A DNA stretch of 33,142 nucleotides, from positions 1 through 33,142 of IMG/VR virus record IMGVR_UViG_3300034101_002886. One strand, given 5' to 3'. The translations under genes and the position numbers were made by a program. The notes beneath the pieces were generated by a model. The model saw nothing but the letters and a program-made list of their open reading frames with translations, ran no database searches and was not told the DNA's origin. Positions 6,665 to 15,452 of this stretch are shown piece by piece. The DNA comes from a virus. Each line of letters starts with the position of its first letter. The first letter of the stretch is position 1.

Positions 6665-7090
6665 TCAGGCTGACTCGATCTCGGTGCCGTCCTTGTCCTG
6701 CATGGGCGGCGGTCCCTTGTCGCCGTGCACGAGTTTGAGTCGCTGGGCGACACGCTGGGCACGCTTGGCGAGATCGCCGGCGGCGGTGCCGCTTCGGGCG
6801 GGGTCTCCGACGCCGAGCATCTTGAGGCGTGCCATGACGACTTCGAGGAGCTTGGCGTCGGGCGTGACCCTGACGACGTTGCCGTTGCCGTCTGCTTTCT
6901 CCTGCCCCTCGTCCAGCACTTTGATGAGGAGTTTGTCGAACGAGTCCTCAAGCTGCTGGCGGTCGTCAGCGTTTGGACTGCTCGGGGAGATTGAGGTAGT
7001 TGGCGAGTCGGTCGATGGCGCCGAACTGGTTGATGGCGTTGGGGATGAGGGCTCGCTTGATCGTCTGGAGATCCGCTTGGGAGAAGTCAT
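6665..7090 (-). CDS. Terminase small subunit (DNA maturase A-like); true start unclear
   Basis: The coding-like part starts near base 6975 (NADDRQQLEDSFDKLL) and runs to the stop at 6665, just before the large terminase, giving about 102 aa of mostly helical sequence. T7 gp18 is 89 aa in the same position. It should bind DNA and recruit the large terminase. The problem is the start. The only in-frame ATG is at 7090, 125 bases inside the preceding gene, and it would add about 39 Ser/Thr/Pro-rich residues that look like shadow. The next usual start, GTG at 6917-6919, would remove what looks like the first conserved helix. A non-standard start or a base error is possible. Confidence 0.75.
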   Translation of the reverse strand: MTSPKRISRRSSEPSSPTPSTSSAPSTDSPTTSISPSSPNADDRQQLEDSFDKLLIKVLDEGQEKADGNGNVVRVTPDAKLLEVVMARLKMLGVGDPARSGTAAGDLAKRAQRVAQRLKLVHGDKGPPPMQDKDGTEIESA

Positions 7091-10000
7091 GGTCGTCTCG
7101 GAGTGCGGGGTTGATGATCGCGCCGGGGACTTTGCTGAGTCGGCGGGCGTAGTCGAGGACGGGCACCTGGACGGACGGGTCGATGCCGCTGGTCCGCATG
7201 GCGGAGAAGACGGCGTCCTGACCGCCCAGTGCGAGTCCGGTGTCGGCGATGCGGGGGAAGAGCGAGGTCCACGAAGACCGGCCGACGGCGGCGGCGAAGA
7301 TCTTGCCCGGCGCCAGACGCTCCTCGCGATACTTCTGCGGGTCGTCCTGCGACTGCGAGTCGGCGTAGACGCGGAGCATGTAGAGCGTGCCGACCAGGGC
7401 GGTGTTCGCGGCCATGATCTGGAACGCCTCGGGGTCCTTCATGCTGACCGCCCAGCCGAGCTTGGCACGGGTCGATGCGACCATGAAGTTGTTGAACTGG
7501 GCGAGAGGCTTGGCCCACTCTTCGCTGAGGAACGCCGGCATGCCGTTGAGATCGGTGTCCACGAACTTGCGGCGGACCTCAAGACGGATCGAGTTCATCA
7601 CGGCGGCTCGTGCGGCGAGGTCGTCCCAGTTCTCGACCTGCATGTCCACGATCGTCGCGCCGACGGAGTTCTTGAACGTCGTGTGGTACTTCTTGCCCTG
7701 ATCGATGATCCGCTGGACCATGTCGGGCTGATCGGCGAGGCCGGACGGGAGCAACGCCCGACGGCCGGGAACCTTGCCCGACGCCGCCCACTGGCCCCAG
7801 CGGTCCTGGATGCCGTGGAAGGCCAAGAACTCGCCCATGTCCTGCGTGATCTCTTGCAGGCTGATCTTCTGGGTGAAGTTGGTCGCGATGCCGGTGGCTC
7901 GTTCGGCCTTTTCGAGACCGCGGCCGTAGGCGGTGCCGCTCTTGGTCGGGGCGCCGAACTCGGCGATGGTGTTGAGGCGACGCTGGCCGGCGTTGATCGC
8001 CATGCCGTAGTAGTCCGCCATCCGCATCATCTTGGCGTCGATCTTGCCGTCCAGGGCCCGCTGGCGGATCTCCGCGAGGTTGGGCATGGCCTTGAGCATC
8101 TTCGGCCCGAGGGCGGTGAACATGGCCGACAGGGGCTCGGTGAAGTTGGTCAGTCCGGTCCACGCCGACGACAGGCCCATCGCCTGCACGGTGTTGCGGG
8201 CGACGCGGCTGAGGCGGACGGCGTTCACGACCCACGGCTTGCTGGCGTCGTAGTGGGGCAGGCCGAGGATGTTGCGGCCCATCGTCTCGATGAGTTTGGC
8301 TTCGGTCTCGATCTTGTCGCGGTTGACGCCCAGTGATTCGGCCTCTGTGCGGTAGCGACGGATCAGGTCGTCCAGCGACGACATCGGCTCGATCGGGTTG
8401 GTCTCGGGCTCGATGCCGCGGAGGGTCGTCGCGAGCACGCCGCTGCCGAGCGCCCGGCGGGTGTAGTTGCGGGAGAGGACGTACAAGTCCTTCTCCATCA
8501 TGTCGCGGATCTTGAGCTTGCTGCCGTCGGGCATCGGGTGCTCGTAGGCAACGTCGAGCGGGATGCGACGCTTGAGGTTGGTCGGGGCGTTGGTGTCGCT
8601 CGCCCGCTTCTTGAGCTGCTTTTCGAGCTTGGCCCGCTCGACCGGGTCGGCTTCCTGCTGGATTCGCTTGAGGATCTTGACGTCGTCCGCGGCTGGCGCC
8701 ATCTGCTCCAGCATGTCTACGGCCCGCGCGATCATCGCGTCGTCGGCGCCGACCGAGCGGAGGGCGTCGACGACCGCGACATCGAGCGAGACGATCCGAG
8801 CATGTTCGCCCCTACTAACTTGACCGCCGCTCTTGATGATCGCCTTCGCCATCGACCGGATCAGCGTCTCGTCACCCTTGGCGAAGTTCCGGCCCATCTT
8901 GACCATCTGCGACCGGATCGCGCCGGCGTAGGCGTCGATCATCGGGTCGAGCCCGTGCTTGCCGACGTTCTCCTCGATGAGCGAGGCGATGTGGACGTGG
9001 GGGACGTAGTTGGGGTCGTCGGGCACGTCGACGGCGGAGTTCACGCCGGACCGCTTCTCGTAGTCCAGCATCTCCTTGAAGTTGGTGCGGACGGTATCGA
9101 CGAACCGCCGAATCGCCGGCGGTGCGGTCCCGTTGCCGACGGCAATATCGAGGAACGCGGCGTCGTCGAACTGGTCCTTGGTGAGCTTGACGCCGTTCTT
9201 GGCAAGCTCGGCTTCGGCGGACACGAGCGAGTCGTTGACGGCTCGGACCTTCTTCTTGAACGTGAAGTCGATCCAGGTCGATGCACCTTCGGCGAGCGCG
9301 CCGTCGGACTTGGGCAGGAAGTCGCGGCCCCATGCGTTGCCGATCATGCGAGCCATCGGCGACTTGCTGTCGCCCAGCCGGAGGTTGATCGCCCGGAACG
9401 GCTCGGGCACGAACGCCCACTGCCCGCGTGCCGACGCGTCGTTGGCCGAGAACCGCCAATCGTCGCCCTCGGGCGCGATGGTCCAGACCTTGCCGTAGGG
9501 CGACTTCACGCCTGACGGATTCGAGGCGCCGACGGCCATTCTGATCTCGTCGCTGACGGCTTGGGTGACGCCTTCGTCCGGCGGGACCGGGCTGCCGGCC
9601 CGCTTGATTGCTACGTCGTCGAAGGGCTCGTTCACAATCTCGATCGCGTCGGCGACGCGGCGGTTGTTGAGATCGGGGTCGAGCTGGGTCTTGAAGTACG
9701 CCTTGCCGTCTTCGCTGAGGGTGAACCCCGACGCGGCGACGTCGCCGTACTCGGCGTCTCGGATCATCCAGCGGACCGACTTGTCCATCGCCGCGGCGGA
9801 CTCTTTGGAGATCGCGCCGCCGAACGCGCCGAGGAGGAACCCGACGCCGGTGCTGACGGCGACCTGGTGGGCGTCGGCGTCGGGGTCGAGCGAACGGACG
9901 ACCGGCGTGGCGACGGCCTGTGACGAACCCTGAGCGAGCGCCCGGGCGAGACGACCGCTCTGGGCGGTGAAGCCCGACGCGACGCCGCCGAGTCCGCCGC

Positions 10001-10571
10001 CGAGGGCCGCTTCCATCACGGCGAACGGGTCGCCGGTCGGCTGCTGCGACTGACGGAACGCCTCGATCGATCCGAACGCCGTGCCGGAGATCAGGCCGGT
10101 GCGGGCCAGTGCGACCGCTCGGGCGGTCTGCGTGCCTTTGGCGAGGAAGCCGTAGCCGCCGGTAAACGCGCCCGCCGCGAACATGGCGGGGTCGGTGAAG
10201 TCGGCGAGGATCGCGCCAGCGATGCCGGAGATTCCCGACTTGGCGATCTCGGTGCGGTTCTGGAGGCGGAGGAGGTTCTTGACGTGGATGTCGCGGAGGT
10301 GTTCGTCGCTCACGGCGTCGCCGTAGGCGGGCCAGAGATCCTGCGGGACTTCCTGTAGAAGCGGGCGGACCTTGGCGTCGGTCAACTCGAAACCGGGCTG
10401 GCGTTCGTATCCGCGGCCTGCGGCAAGCTCAATCGCCAGGAACGTCGGCGTGTTCTGCTTCGCCCGGTTGAACGCGTCAAGGAACCCGGCTCCGGCCTCG
10501 GGCGTGAACGGAACGCGGCCCGGCGCGTCGAGGAGGCCGGTCTGAGCGGTCGAGGTGGTGAGTTGGCTCAT
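6966..10571 (-). CDS. Internal virion protein D / ejection protein (T7 gp16-like)
   Basis: 1201 aa, the largest gene here, in the position and size range of T7 gp16 (1318). Such proteins sit in the capsid core and enter the host envelope to form a DNA conduit. Small-residue and hydrophobic stretches occur near residues 113-150 (GISGIAGAILADF, AGAFTGGYGFLA), 190-205 and 240-260 (VGFLLGAFGGAIS), followed by a long helical, charged region. I see no lytic transglycosylase (SLT) motif at the N-terminus, unlike T7 gp16. The start ATG lies 3 bases after the previous stop, without a good ribosome site. The small terminase frame begins inside its 3' end. Confidence 0.85.
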   Translation of the reverse strand: MSQLTTSTAQTGLLDAPGRVPFTPEAGAGFLDAFNRAKQNTPTFLAIELAAGRGYERQPGFELTDAKVRPLLQEVPQDLWPAYGDAVSDEHLRDIHVKNLLRLQNRTEIAKSGISGIAGAILADFTDPAMFAAGAFTGGYGFLAKGTQTARAVALARTGLISGTAFGSIEAFRQSQQPTGDPFAVMEAALGGGLGGVASGFTAQSGRLARALAQGSSQAVATPVVRSLDPDADAHQVAVSTGVGFLLGAFGGAISKESAAAMDKSVRWMIRDAEYGDVAASGFTLSEDGKAYFKTQLDPDLNNRRVADAIEIVNEPFDDVAIKRAGSPVPPDEGVTQAVSDEIRMAVGASNPSGVKSPYGKVWTIAPEGDDWRFSANDASARGQWAFVPEPFRAINLRLGDSKSPMARMIGNAWGRDFLPKSDGALAEGASTWIDFTFKKKVRAVNDSLVSAEAELAKNGVKLTKDQFDDAAFLDIAVGNGTAPPAIRRFVDTVRTNFKEMLDYEKRSGVNSAVDVPDDPNYVPHVHIASLIEENVGKHGLDPMIDAYAGAIRSQMVKMGRNFAKGDETLIRSMAKAIIKSGGQVSRGEHARIVSLDVAVVDALRSVGADDAMIARAVDMLEQMAPAADDVKILKRIQQEADPVERAKLEKQLKKRASDTNAPTNLKRRIPLDVAYEHPMPDGSKLKIRDMMEKDLYVLSRNYTRRALGSGVLATTLRGIEPETNPIEPMSSLDDLIRRYRTEAESLGVNRDKIETEAKLIETMGRNILGLPHYDASKPWVVNAVRLSRVARNTVQAMGLSSAWTGLTNFTEPLSAMFTALGPKMLKAMPNLAEIRQRALDGKIDAKMMRMADYYGMAINAGQRRLNTIAEFGAPTKSGTAYGRGLEKAERATGIATNFTQKISLQEITQDMGEFLAFHGIQDRWGQWAASGKVPGRRALLPSGLADQPDMVQRIIDQGKKYHTTFKNSVGATIVDMQVENWDDLAARAAVMNSIRLEVRRKFVDTDLNGMPAFLSEEWAKPLAQFNNFMVASTRAKLGWAVSMKDPEAFQIMAANTALVGTLYMLRVYADSQSQDDPQKYREERLAPGKIFAAAVGRSSWTSLFPRIADTGLALGGQDAVFSAMRTSGIDPSVQVPVLDYARRLSKVPGAIINPALRDDHDFSQADLQTIKRALIPNAINQFGAIDRLANYLNLPEQSKR

Positions 10572-10574
10572 GGG

Positions 10575-12758
10575 TTAGTTCACGCGATTGCCGGAACGCT
10601 TCGGCTCGGGGATGTTCGCCATCTTTTCGAGCAAGTTGCGGAGCTTCACCGGGCCGTCGATGAGACCCTGCACGCCGAGGTCGATGCGGAGCTTTTCGAG
10701 CTGGTCGTTGCTGAACTGCCGACCCTCTTCCGGTCCGGTGACGGGCCGACCGAGCGTGTCCACGATCTCCCAGCGATTGCGGTTCTGGTTGTACTCGAAC
10801 GCGAGCGATTCCCGCTTGAAGTCCTTCTGTGACGCGACGTACTTGCCGATGATGTGGTCGCCGAGTGCTGGCAGTTCCGCCCTGGTCTCAAGACCAAGAC
10901 CTTGTACCGCTGTCCGCGTCCAACGTCCATTGATGACCGCGCCCATCGACTCCGCGTCGGCCTTGGCCTTGTTGAGTGCTTCGGTCGCGCTTGTGCCGGG
11001 CAAGTAGTACGTCGCCCGGTCGCGGATGAAGCTCATCACGTCGCCGATGTTGTTGGCGCCAGTCTGGACGGCCGCGCGTTCAATGTCCGGCATCGGAATC
11101 CGCTGCTCTATCTCGACCATCGTCCCGGCAGGCGGGTTGATCGCACGCTGGGCGACGCGAAGGGCGGTGAGCGGGTCGTTGGTGTTGGCGAGTGCGGCGA
11201 CCGCAGCGCCGTAGAACTTCCGCTCCTTCTCGGTGAGAAGACTGTCGAGGAACGCCGGCTGCTGGGCCTTCATCACGCGGTAAAGTCCGAATGTTTCGGA
11301 GACGTAGGCCGGAACTTTGTCGGACTGTTCCAGTTGCTCGGCCGACATGAGCACGGCGCGGAAGCGGCCCTGCCATTCGTGAACCGGCAGGGCGTGCATG
11401 GCCGCTTCGTTGACCTTGGCGCTGAGGTTGAGGGCGGGGTCCGTGATCGTCCGGTCGATCTCGGCGAAGATGCTCGGCTTGGCCGCGGCCCGAAAGTCGT
11501 TGCCGGTGAGTTTCACTTCTTTGTCGCCGGACTTGAAAGTCACGTCGCCGATCGTGCCGAGCGGGACGGAGTTGCGGTTGGCGACGACCGAGGACAGAAA
11601 CGCCTCCTGCTGACGCTTGATGTCGGTCTCGATCGCCTGCTTGCGGAACTGCTCTTGTCCGCGGGCGAACTCATTGATGAGCTTCGTCGCCCGTTCGGGA
11701 TCAGTCTTGGCGATCTGGTTGATCACGCCGACCTGGTCGTCGGTCTGGCCGTTGAGCCCGGCCGCGTAGTACTGCTGCTCAAGCTCGGCCATCGCCTTTG
11801 TCTGCATCGCGGCGTCGCGTTCGGCGACACGGCTGTTGAGCATCTTGCTCACGCCCGGCGACAGTACCTCGCCACCCTGACGAATGGCGTCGGCGACGAT
11901 GTCGGCCGGTGCCCCGCTGTCGATGAGTTCGGTGATTGTTCCTGCGAGAAGGGCCGACTGCTTGTTTTGCTGCTGGAGCGACACGGCCTGAGCGGAGTTG
12001 CGAAGCGTGGCGACCTCGCCCGCAAACTCGCCCTGCGGGATCGACGACGCGATCATGTCGAACTTTGTGGTGTCGCCGCTCTCGGCCGCGAGTTTGAGCG
12101 CGGGGAGCACGATCGACGCACGGGCTGCACGATCGGTCACGCCGAACTGAGCAACGGCGGACTGGACGGTTGCGTTGATGTCGTCGACCGACTTGGCGGT
12201 GTAGACGCCGTCGGCGAGAATCGACATCGTTTCCTTGGCCGCGACTTCTTTGTCGGTGGCGAGCTGCGACGCCAGGGTCCGAGCAAGATGCGGTTCCATG
12301 ATCGAGCGGTACTGCTCGACGTAGTCCTCGTCGGCGACGCCGGTGTTGGCGAGCTCGCGGTTCACGAGCTGCGTGGCGAACTCGCCAGCACGCGTTCCTT
12401 CGGGGACTTTGATCTTGCCGGCGGCGATGTCTTCGGAGTAGCGGACAGCGTCAAGGCGACCGTGCCGGGCCGCGATCGCTGCGTTGGCTCGGCCGACGAT
12501 GTCGTTGTTCCGCTCGACGTCGCGGATCTGGCCCTCGCGAACCGACGCGGCGGCGCCGAACGCCTGACCCACGAGACCAAAGATCTGGTTCACGGTCTGA
12601 ACGTCGGCGGCAAGCTCGGACGTCACCGGAACGATCGGGGCTCGCGGGATGTCAACCTGCACCGAGGGCGTGGCCGTGAGTGCCGCGGCTGACGTGTCGT
12701 ACCGCGAGCGGACCACGCTGGTCGCGTTCGCAAGCTCGTTGGACCCGAAACTCGCCAT
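10575..12758 (-). CDS. Internal virion protein C (T7 gp15-like)
   Basis: 727 aa, close to T7 gp15 (747), in the same order between the gp14-like and gp16-like genes. It is helical, rich in Ala, Gln and charged residues, with no membrane segment apart from a short apolar stretch near residues 58-72. It should form part of the internal core and the periplasmic DNA-ejection tube. The ATG overlaps the preceding stop as TGATG and has GGAGG about 10 bases upstream. No catalytic motif seen. Confidence 0.85.
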   Translation of the reverse strand: MASFGSNELANATSVVRSRYDTSAAALTATPSVQVDIPRAPIVPVTSELAADVQTVNQIFGLVGQAFGAAASVREGQIRDVERNNDIVGRANAAIAARHGRLDAVRYSEDIAAGKIKVPEGTRAGEFATQLVNRELANTGVADEDYVEQYRSIMEPHLARTLASQLATDKEVAAKETMSILADGVYTAKSVDDINATVQSAVAQFGVTDRAARASIVLPALKLAAESGDTTKFDMIASSIPQGEFAGEVATLRNSAQAVSLQQQNKQSALLAGTITELIDSGAPADIVADAIRQGGEVLSPGVSKMLNSRVAERDAAMQTKAMAELEQQYYAAGLNGQTDDQVGVINQIAKTDPERATKLINEFARGQEQFRKQAIETDIKRQQEAFLSSVVANRNSVPLGTIGDVTFKSGDKEVKLTGNDFRAAAKPSIFAEIDRTITDPALNLSAKVNEAAMHALPVHEWQGRFRAVLMSAEQLEQSDKVPAYVSETFGLYRVMKAQQPAFLDSLLTEKERKFYGAAVAALANTNDPLTALRVAQRAINPPAGTMVEIEQRIPMPDIERAAVQTGANNIGDVMSFIRDRATYYLPGTSATEALNKAKADAESMGAVINGRWTRTAVQGLGLETRAELPALGDHIIGKYVASQKDFKRESLAFEYNQNRNRWEIVDTLGRPVTGPEEGRQFSNDQLEKLRIDLGVQGLIDGPVKLRNLLEKMANIPEPKRSGNRVN

Positions 12759-13288
12759 CAGAGCGTCCCTCCGGTTCTGTTGTCGGCGACCGGCGTCTTG
12801 GCCGCGGGGATCGGCTTTGACAGCGACTCGGTCGCCTGGTAGATGCCTAGCCCGGTCGAATAGCCCTGCAAGCCGCCCGTGAGGAACGCCGCACCGACCG
12901 ACCGCTTCTGGCTCTGGAGCTGGTTGATCTGGCTCTGCAAGCCAAGCCGGAGCGAGTCGAGGTTGTTCTGGTAGTTCGTGTCGATCGTCGCCATATCGAT
13001 CGCCCCGCTTGCGGCGGCTGCGGCGTCCAGCATGGCGGCGTTGCCGCCGAACCCTGTTCCGTTCTCTGCGGCGGTCGCGGCGATCTTCCCGCGAAGCTGG
13101 TCGATCTGCTGACGCTTGCGAAGCTGCTCGACGGCCCGGCTGTCGGCAAGGGCTTTCGCCTGGGCGTCGGCGCTCGCCATCGCGTTGTCTTGGGTCTGCC
13201 TGATCGCCCGGTTCTGGCTGGAGGTGCCAGCCGCGCCGAGCGCGGCGAGACCGCCGGCGATCCCGAGAGAGATTGGGTCAAATGACAT
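12758..13288 (-). CDS. Internal virion protein B (T7 gp14-like)
   Basis: 176 aa from ATG 13286-13288, 2 bases after the previous stop; the longer frame to 13489 is shadow. T7 gp14 is 196 aa in the same place. It starts with MSFDPISLGIAGGLAALGAAG, a Gly/Ala-rich apolar N-terminus. A Gln-rich helical body follows (RAVEQLRKRQQIDQLRGKI), then a Gly-rich C-terminal part. T7 gp14 inserts in the outer membrane during ejection, and the apolar segment fits this. Assignment rests on size, order and composition. Confidence 0.8.
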   Translation of the reverse strand: MSFDPISLGIAGGLAALGAAGTSSQNRAIRQTQDNAMASADAQAKALADSRAVEQLRKRQQIDQLRGKIAATAAENGTGFGGNAAMLDAAAAASGAIDMATIDTNYQNNLDSLRLGLQSQINQLQSQKRSVGAAFLTGGLQGYSTGLGIYQATESLSKPIPAAKTPVADNRTGGTL

Positions 13289-13290
13289 GG

Positions 13291-13860
13291 TTAGTCGCGT
13301 CGTTTGTTGTCGTCGAGCTCGAAGAACACGCTGGCAATCAGAACACGCTTGGGTTCGGGCATGGTGATGCGGTACACAGACTTGTCGGCGTTGCCGTTGA
13401 GCCTTGCTCGGAATCGCCCAGTCGATTCGGCGTCCGCGGAGTTGCCGTCGCTGAACGTTCTGGTTCGCGTATTGCGGTTGTCGAGCCACGAGTGTTCGAC
13501 CGTGTACGGACCGCTCTTGTGGTGCGACACGTCAACGTGCCGAACCTGAGCGTGCGACGTGAAGTCGGGATTCTGTCCCGGAGTGCCCGAGAACGGCCTC
13601 GTGAGCTGCACGGACGCGGGGAACGCGACTCCGATCACAACTGGACCGGCGGTGAAGTTGCCAGAAAGCGTCACGGTGTTTCCCGACGGAACGACCGGGT
13701 AGACCGTTCCGGCGTTGGCGCCGAAGTCGTCCCCGAGGATGAGGGTGTCCACCTTGGCGTCGGCGATCGGGAGCGTCCACGTCGTCGTGTCGGGCCCGCT
13801 CGTCGTGCCCGAGTGCGTCAACTGGTACTGACGATCAAGGAGGGGGGAGAACGAAGCCAT
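13291..13860 (-). CDS. Tail tubular protein B (nozzle), C-terminal part, in a different frame
   Basis: If translated separately it would start at ATG 13858-13860 (189 aa), overlapping the upstream gene by 26 bases with no ribosome site; another ATG at 13890 is no better. The content matches the C-terminal beta domain of T7 gp12: LLDRQYQL at the start, an LTRPF and QVRHVDV strand region, then TGRFRARLNGNAD and a final VLIASVFFEL strand. The upstream gene supplies the N-terminal part and ends in a run of six C followed by CTCCTTGA. A +1 shift on that run would join them into about 719 aa (T7 gp12 is 794). So this is probably half of one protein, not an independent gene. Confidence 0.8.
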   Translation of the reverse strand: MASFSPLLDRQYQLTHSGTTSGPDTTTWTLPIADAKVDTLILGDDFGANAGTVYPVVPSGNTVTLSGNFTAGPVVIGVAFPASVQLTRPFSGTPGQNPDFTSHAQVRHVDVSHHKSGPYTVEHSWLDNRNTRTRTFSDGNSADAESTGRFRARLNGNADKSVYRITMPEPKRVLIASVFFELDDNKRRD

Positions 13861-15451
13861 GAAGTGGGTCCAGATAGAACGTGTCGCCATCCGATTCGGG
13901 GGCGTAGGTCGCGTCCGACGGAGTGACTTCCGACGTTCCGAGTTGGAGGGATGTTCCGAGGTTCATCGACTCGACTACGAACTGGTTGGCTGTCGTGGTC
14001 TCGGCGAGAATGAACACGGTGCTGTCGATGATCGCAATGTCGCAGATTCGATCGAGGTGATCGAACTTGAACTTCGACCACGCGCTCTGCACCCTCTGAT
14101 TGGCGACCCAGTATTCCTTGTGGACGTAGAGCGTGTCGGGGTGGCTCGCAGTGAGAATCGCGGTCGTGCCGTCGATGCTGCTGGTTGCCTCGCGTTCGAT
14201 GTCGCGTGGGATGAGGCCGACGACATGCTCGGAGACGTTCTCCGCCGTGTTGGAAACCTGAGTGTCGTCGTAGTAGTACTGGTAGACGATGCCCGAGTCC
14301 TTCGACGCTGTCGCAAAGACCACTCGATTCCCGAGCGTGGCAAGAGGGAGCGAAATGCTCGAATACGAAGTCGATTCGGTAAACGAGACGGTGCCGGGCT
14401 CAAGTGTGTCGGGCGACGACAACTGGAACTGCTTTGATGACTTGCAGAAAACGACCATGCCCTTGCGGAACGCGGCGAATCGATCGACGAAGTTCACGAA
14501 ACTGCCGGACAGCGACACGTCGATCGGGTCGGTCGCGACGATTGAGCCTGCGGTGGCAAGGTCGTACCAGAAGTCAAAGAAGTCGCCAGTCTGTGAGGCG
14601 ACGATGCGGTTGTTGATGCCGAAGAACAGTCGCTCACGGTGCACCACGAGATCGGCGATTGCTCGCGTTCCGTCGAACGACGTGAATAGCGGGTTAGTCG
14701 TGTTGGTCCCGCGAGACCCGCGGGCCTTCCACGTCTGCACGCCGCAAACGAACTTGAGCGGGCTGATCGAGGTTCGGGCAATGCCAAACGGGAACGTCGT
14801 TGCGGTGAGCGTCCCGGCGGTGTTGTTGCCTGCGAGCAAGACCTTGGTGTTCGCGACAAGCGAGAAGTCCGCTGCGGTGGTGATGCGGTAGTCGTCGGCG
14901 GTCGGGGAGCCCGATGCGAAGTAGGTCTCGGCGCCGGTGTTGGGCTCCACGATCCCCTCGGTGCCGTTGAGCGGATAGATGCGTGGCAGTCCGCCGGCCG
15001 ACAGGATCCACAGGTACCGCTCGCTGCTGTCTCGCTGCGTCGCGTAGAAGCGGATCTTGTCCCCGCTGGCCCACTGCGACTGAATCGCGGCCGTCGCCGA
15101 GGTCGATCCGCTGTTGACGGTGCCTGCGGCGAACGTGCCGGCGGTGGTGCGGATCGTCAGGTATGTGGTCGATCCGTCGGTCACGACCGACAGGATCACG
15201 CCCGACTTGCCGCCCGACTGCGTGATCGTGTTGCCAGCGACGAACGGACCATTGGCGACCGACGTGCACGAGATTCGGAGGTTCCCGACCTCGACCATGA
15301 ACTTCGTGCCGTTGCGTTTCATCGCCCCGAACTGGACCGAGAAGGCGACGTTCTCGGCGTCCTCGACCTGACCGGGCTGGCGAAGGTGCGGAGGCTGGGT
15401 TGAGATCCCGCCGAACAGTGCCGGCCGCTCAACCTGAATCTGCTCTGGCAT
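13835..15451 (-). CDS. Tail tubular protein B (nozzle), N-terminal part
   Basis: 538 aa. The N-terminus (LFGGISTQPPHLRQPGQVED, from about residue 12) is the standard opening of gp12-type nozzle proteins, which form the lower tail tube and carry the fibres. The body is beta-rich. It ends FYLDPLHGFVLPPP and stops just where the family normally continues into its last beta domain; that domain is present in the +1 frame. ATG 15449-15451 has GGAG 5 bases upstream and lies 1 base after tail tubular protein A. Confidence 0.9.
   Translation of the reverse strand: MPEQIQVERPALFGGISTQPPHLRQPGQVEDAENVAFSVQFGAMKRNGTKFMVEVGNLRISCTSVANGPFVAGNTITQSGGKSGVILSVVTDGSTTYLTIRTTAGTFAAGTVNSGSTSATAAIQSQWASGDKIRFYATQRDSSERYLWILSAGGLPRIYPLNGTEGIVEPNTGAETYFASGSPTADDYRITTAADFSLVANTKVLLAGNNTAGTLTATTFPFGIARTSISPLKFVCGVQTWKARGSRGTNTTNPLFTSFDGTRAIADLVVHRERLFFGINNRIVASQTGDFFDFWYDLATAGSIVATDPIDVSLSGSFVNFVDRFAAFRKGMVVFCKSSKQFQLSSPDTLEPGTVSFTESTSYSSISLPLATLGNRVVFATASKDSGIVYQYYYDDTQVSNTAENVSEHVVGLIPRDIEREATSSIDGTTAILTASHPDTLYVHKEYWVANQRVQSAWSKFKFDHLDRICDIAIIDSTVFILAETTTANQFVVESMNLGTSLQLGTSEVTPSDATYAPESDGDTFYLDPLHGFVLPPP
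13842..13847 (-). other. C6 run: candidate +1 frameshift site or sequence error
   Basis: In the sense strand the frame reads CTC CCC CCT CCT TGA. Reading CCC then skipping one C gives CTC CTT GAT CGT and enters the C-terminal frame (LLDRQ). Removing one C from the run makes a single uninterrupted gene. A stop codon 9 bases after the CCC fits a recoding site, but a homopolymer indel is just as simple. Confidence 0.6.
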
Positions 15452-15452
15452 G

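Noticed and set aside
6657-8336. Long plus-strand ORFs opposite late genes (also 4835-6091, 10854-12692, 15450-17117, 25785-28097)
   Set aside because: They mirror well-identified minus-strand genes, have repetitive Gly/Val/Asp/Arg-rich sequence and no ribosome sites. High third-position GC explains their length.
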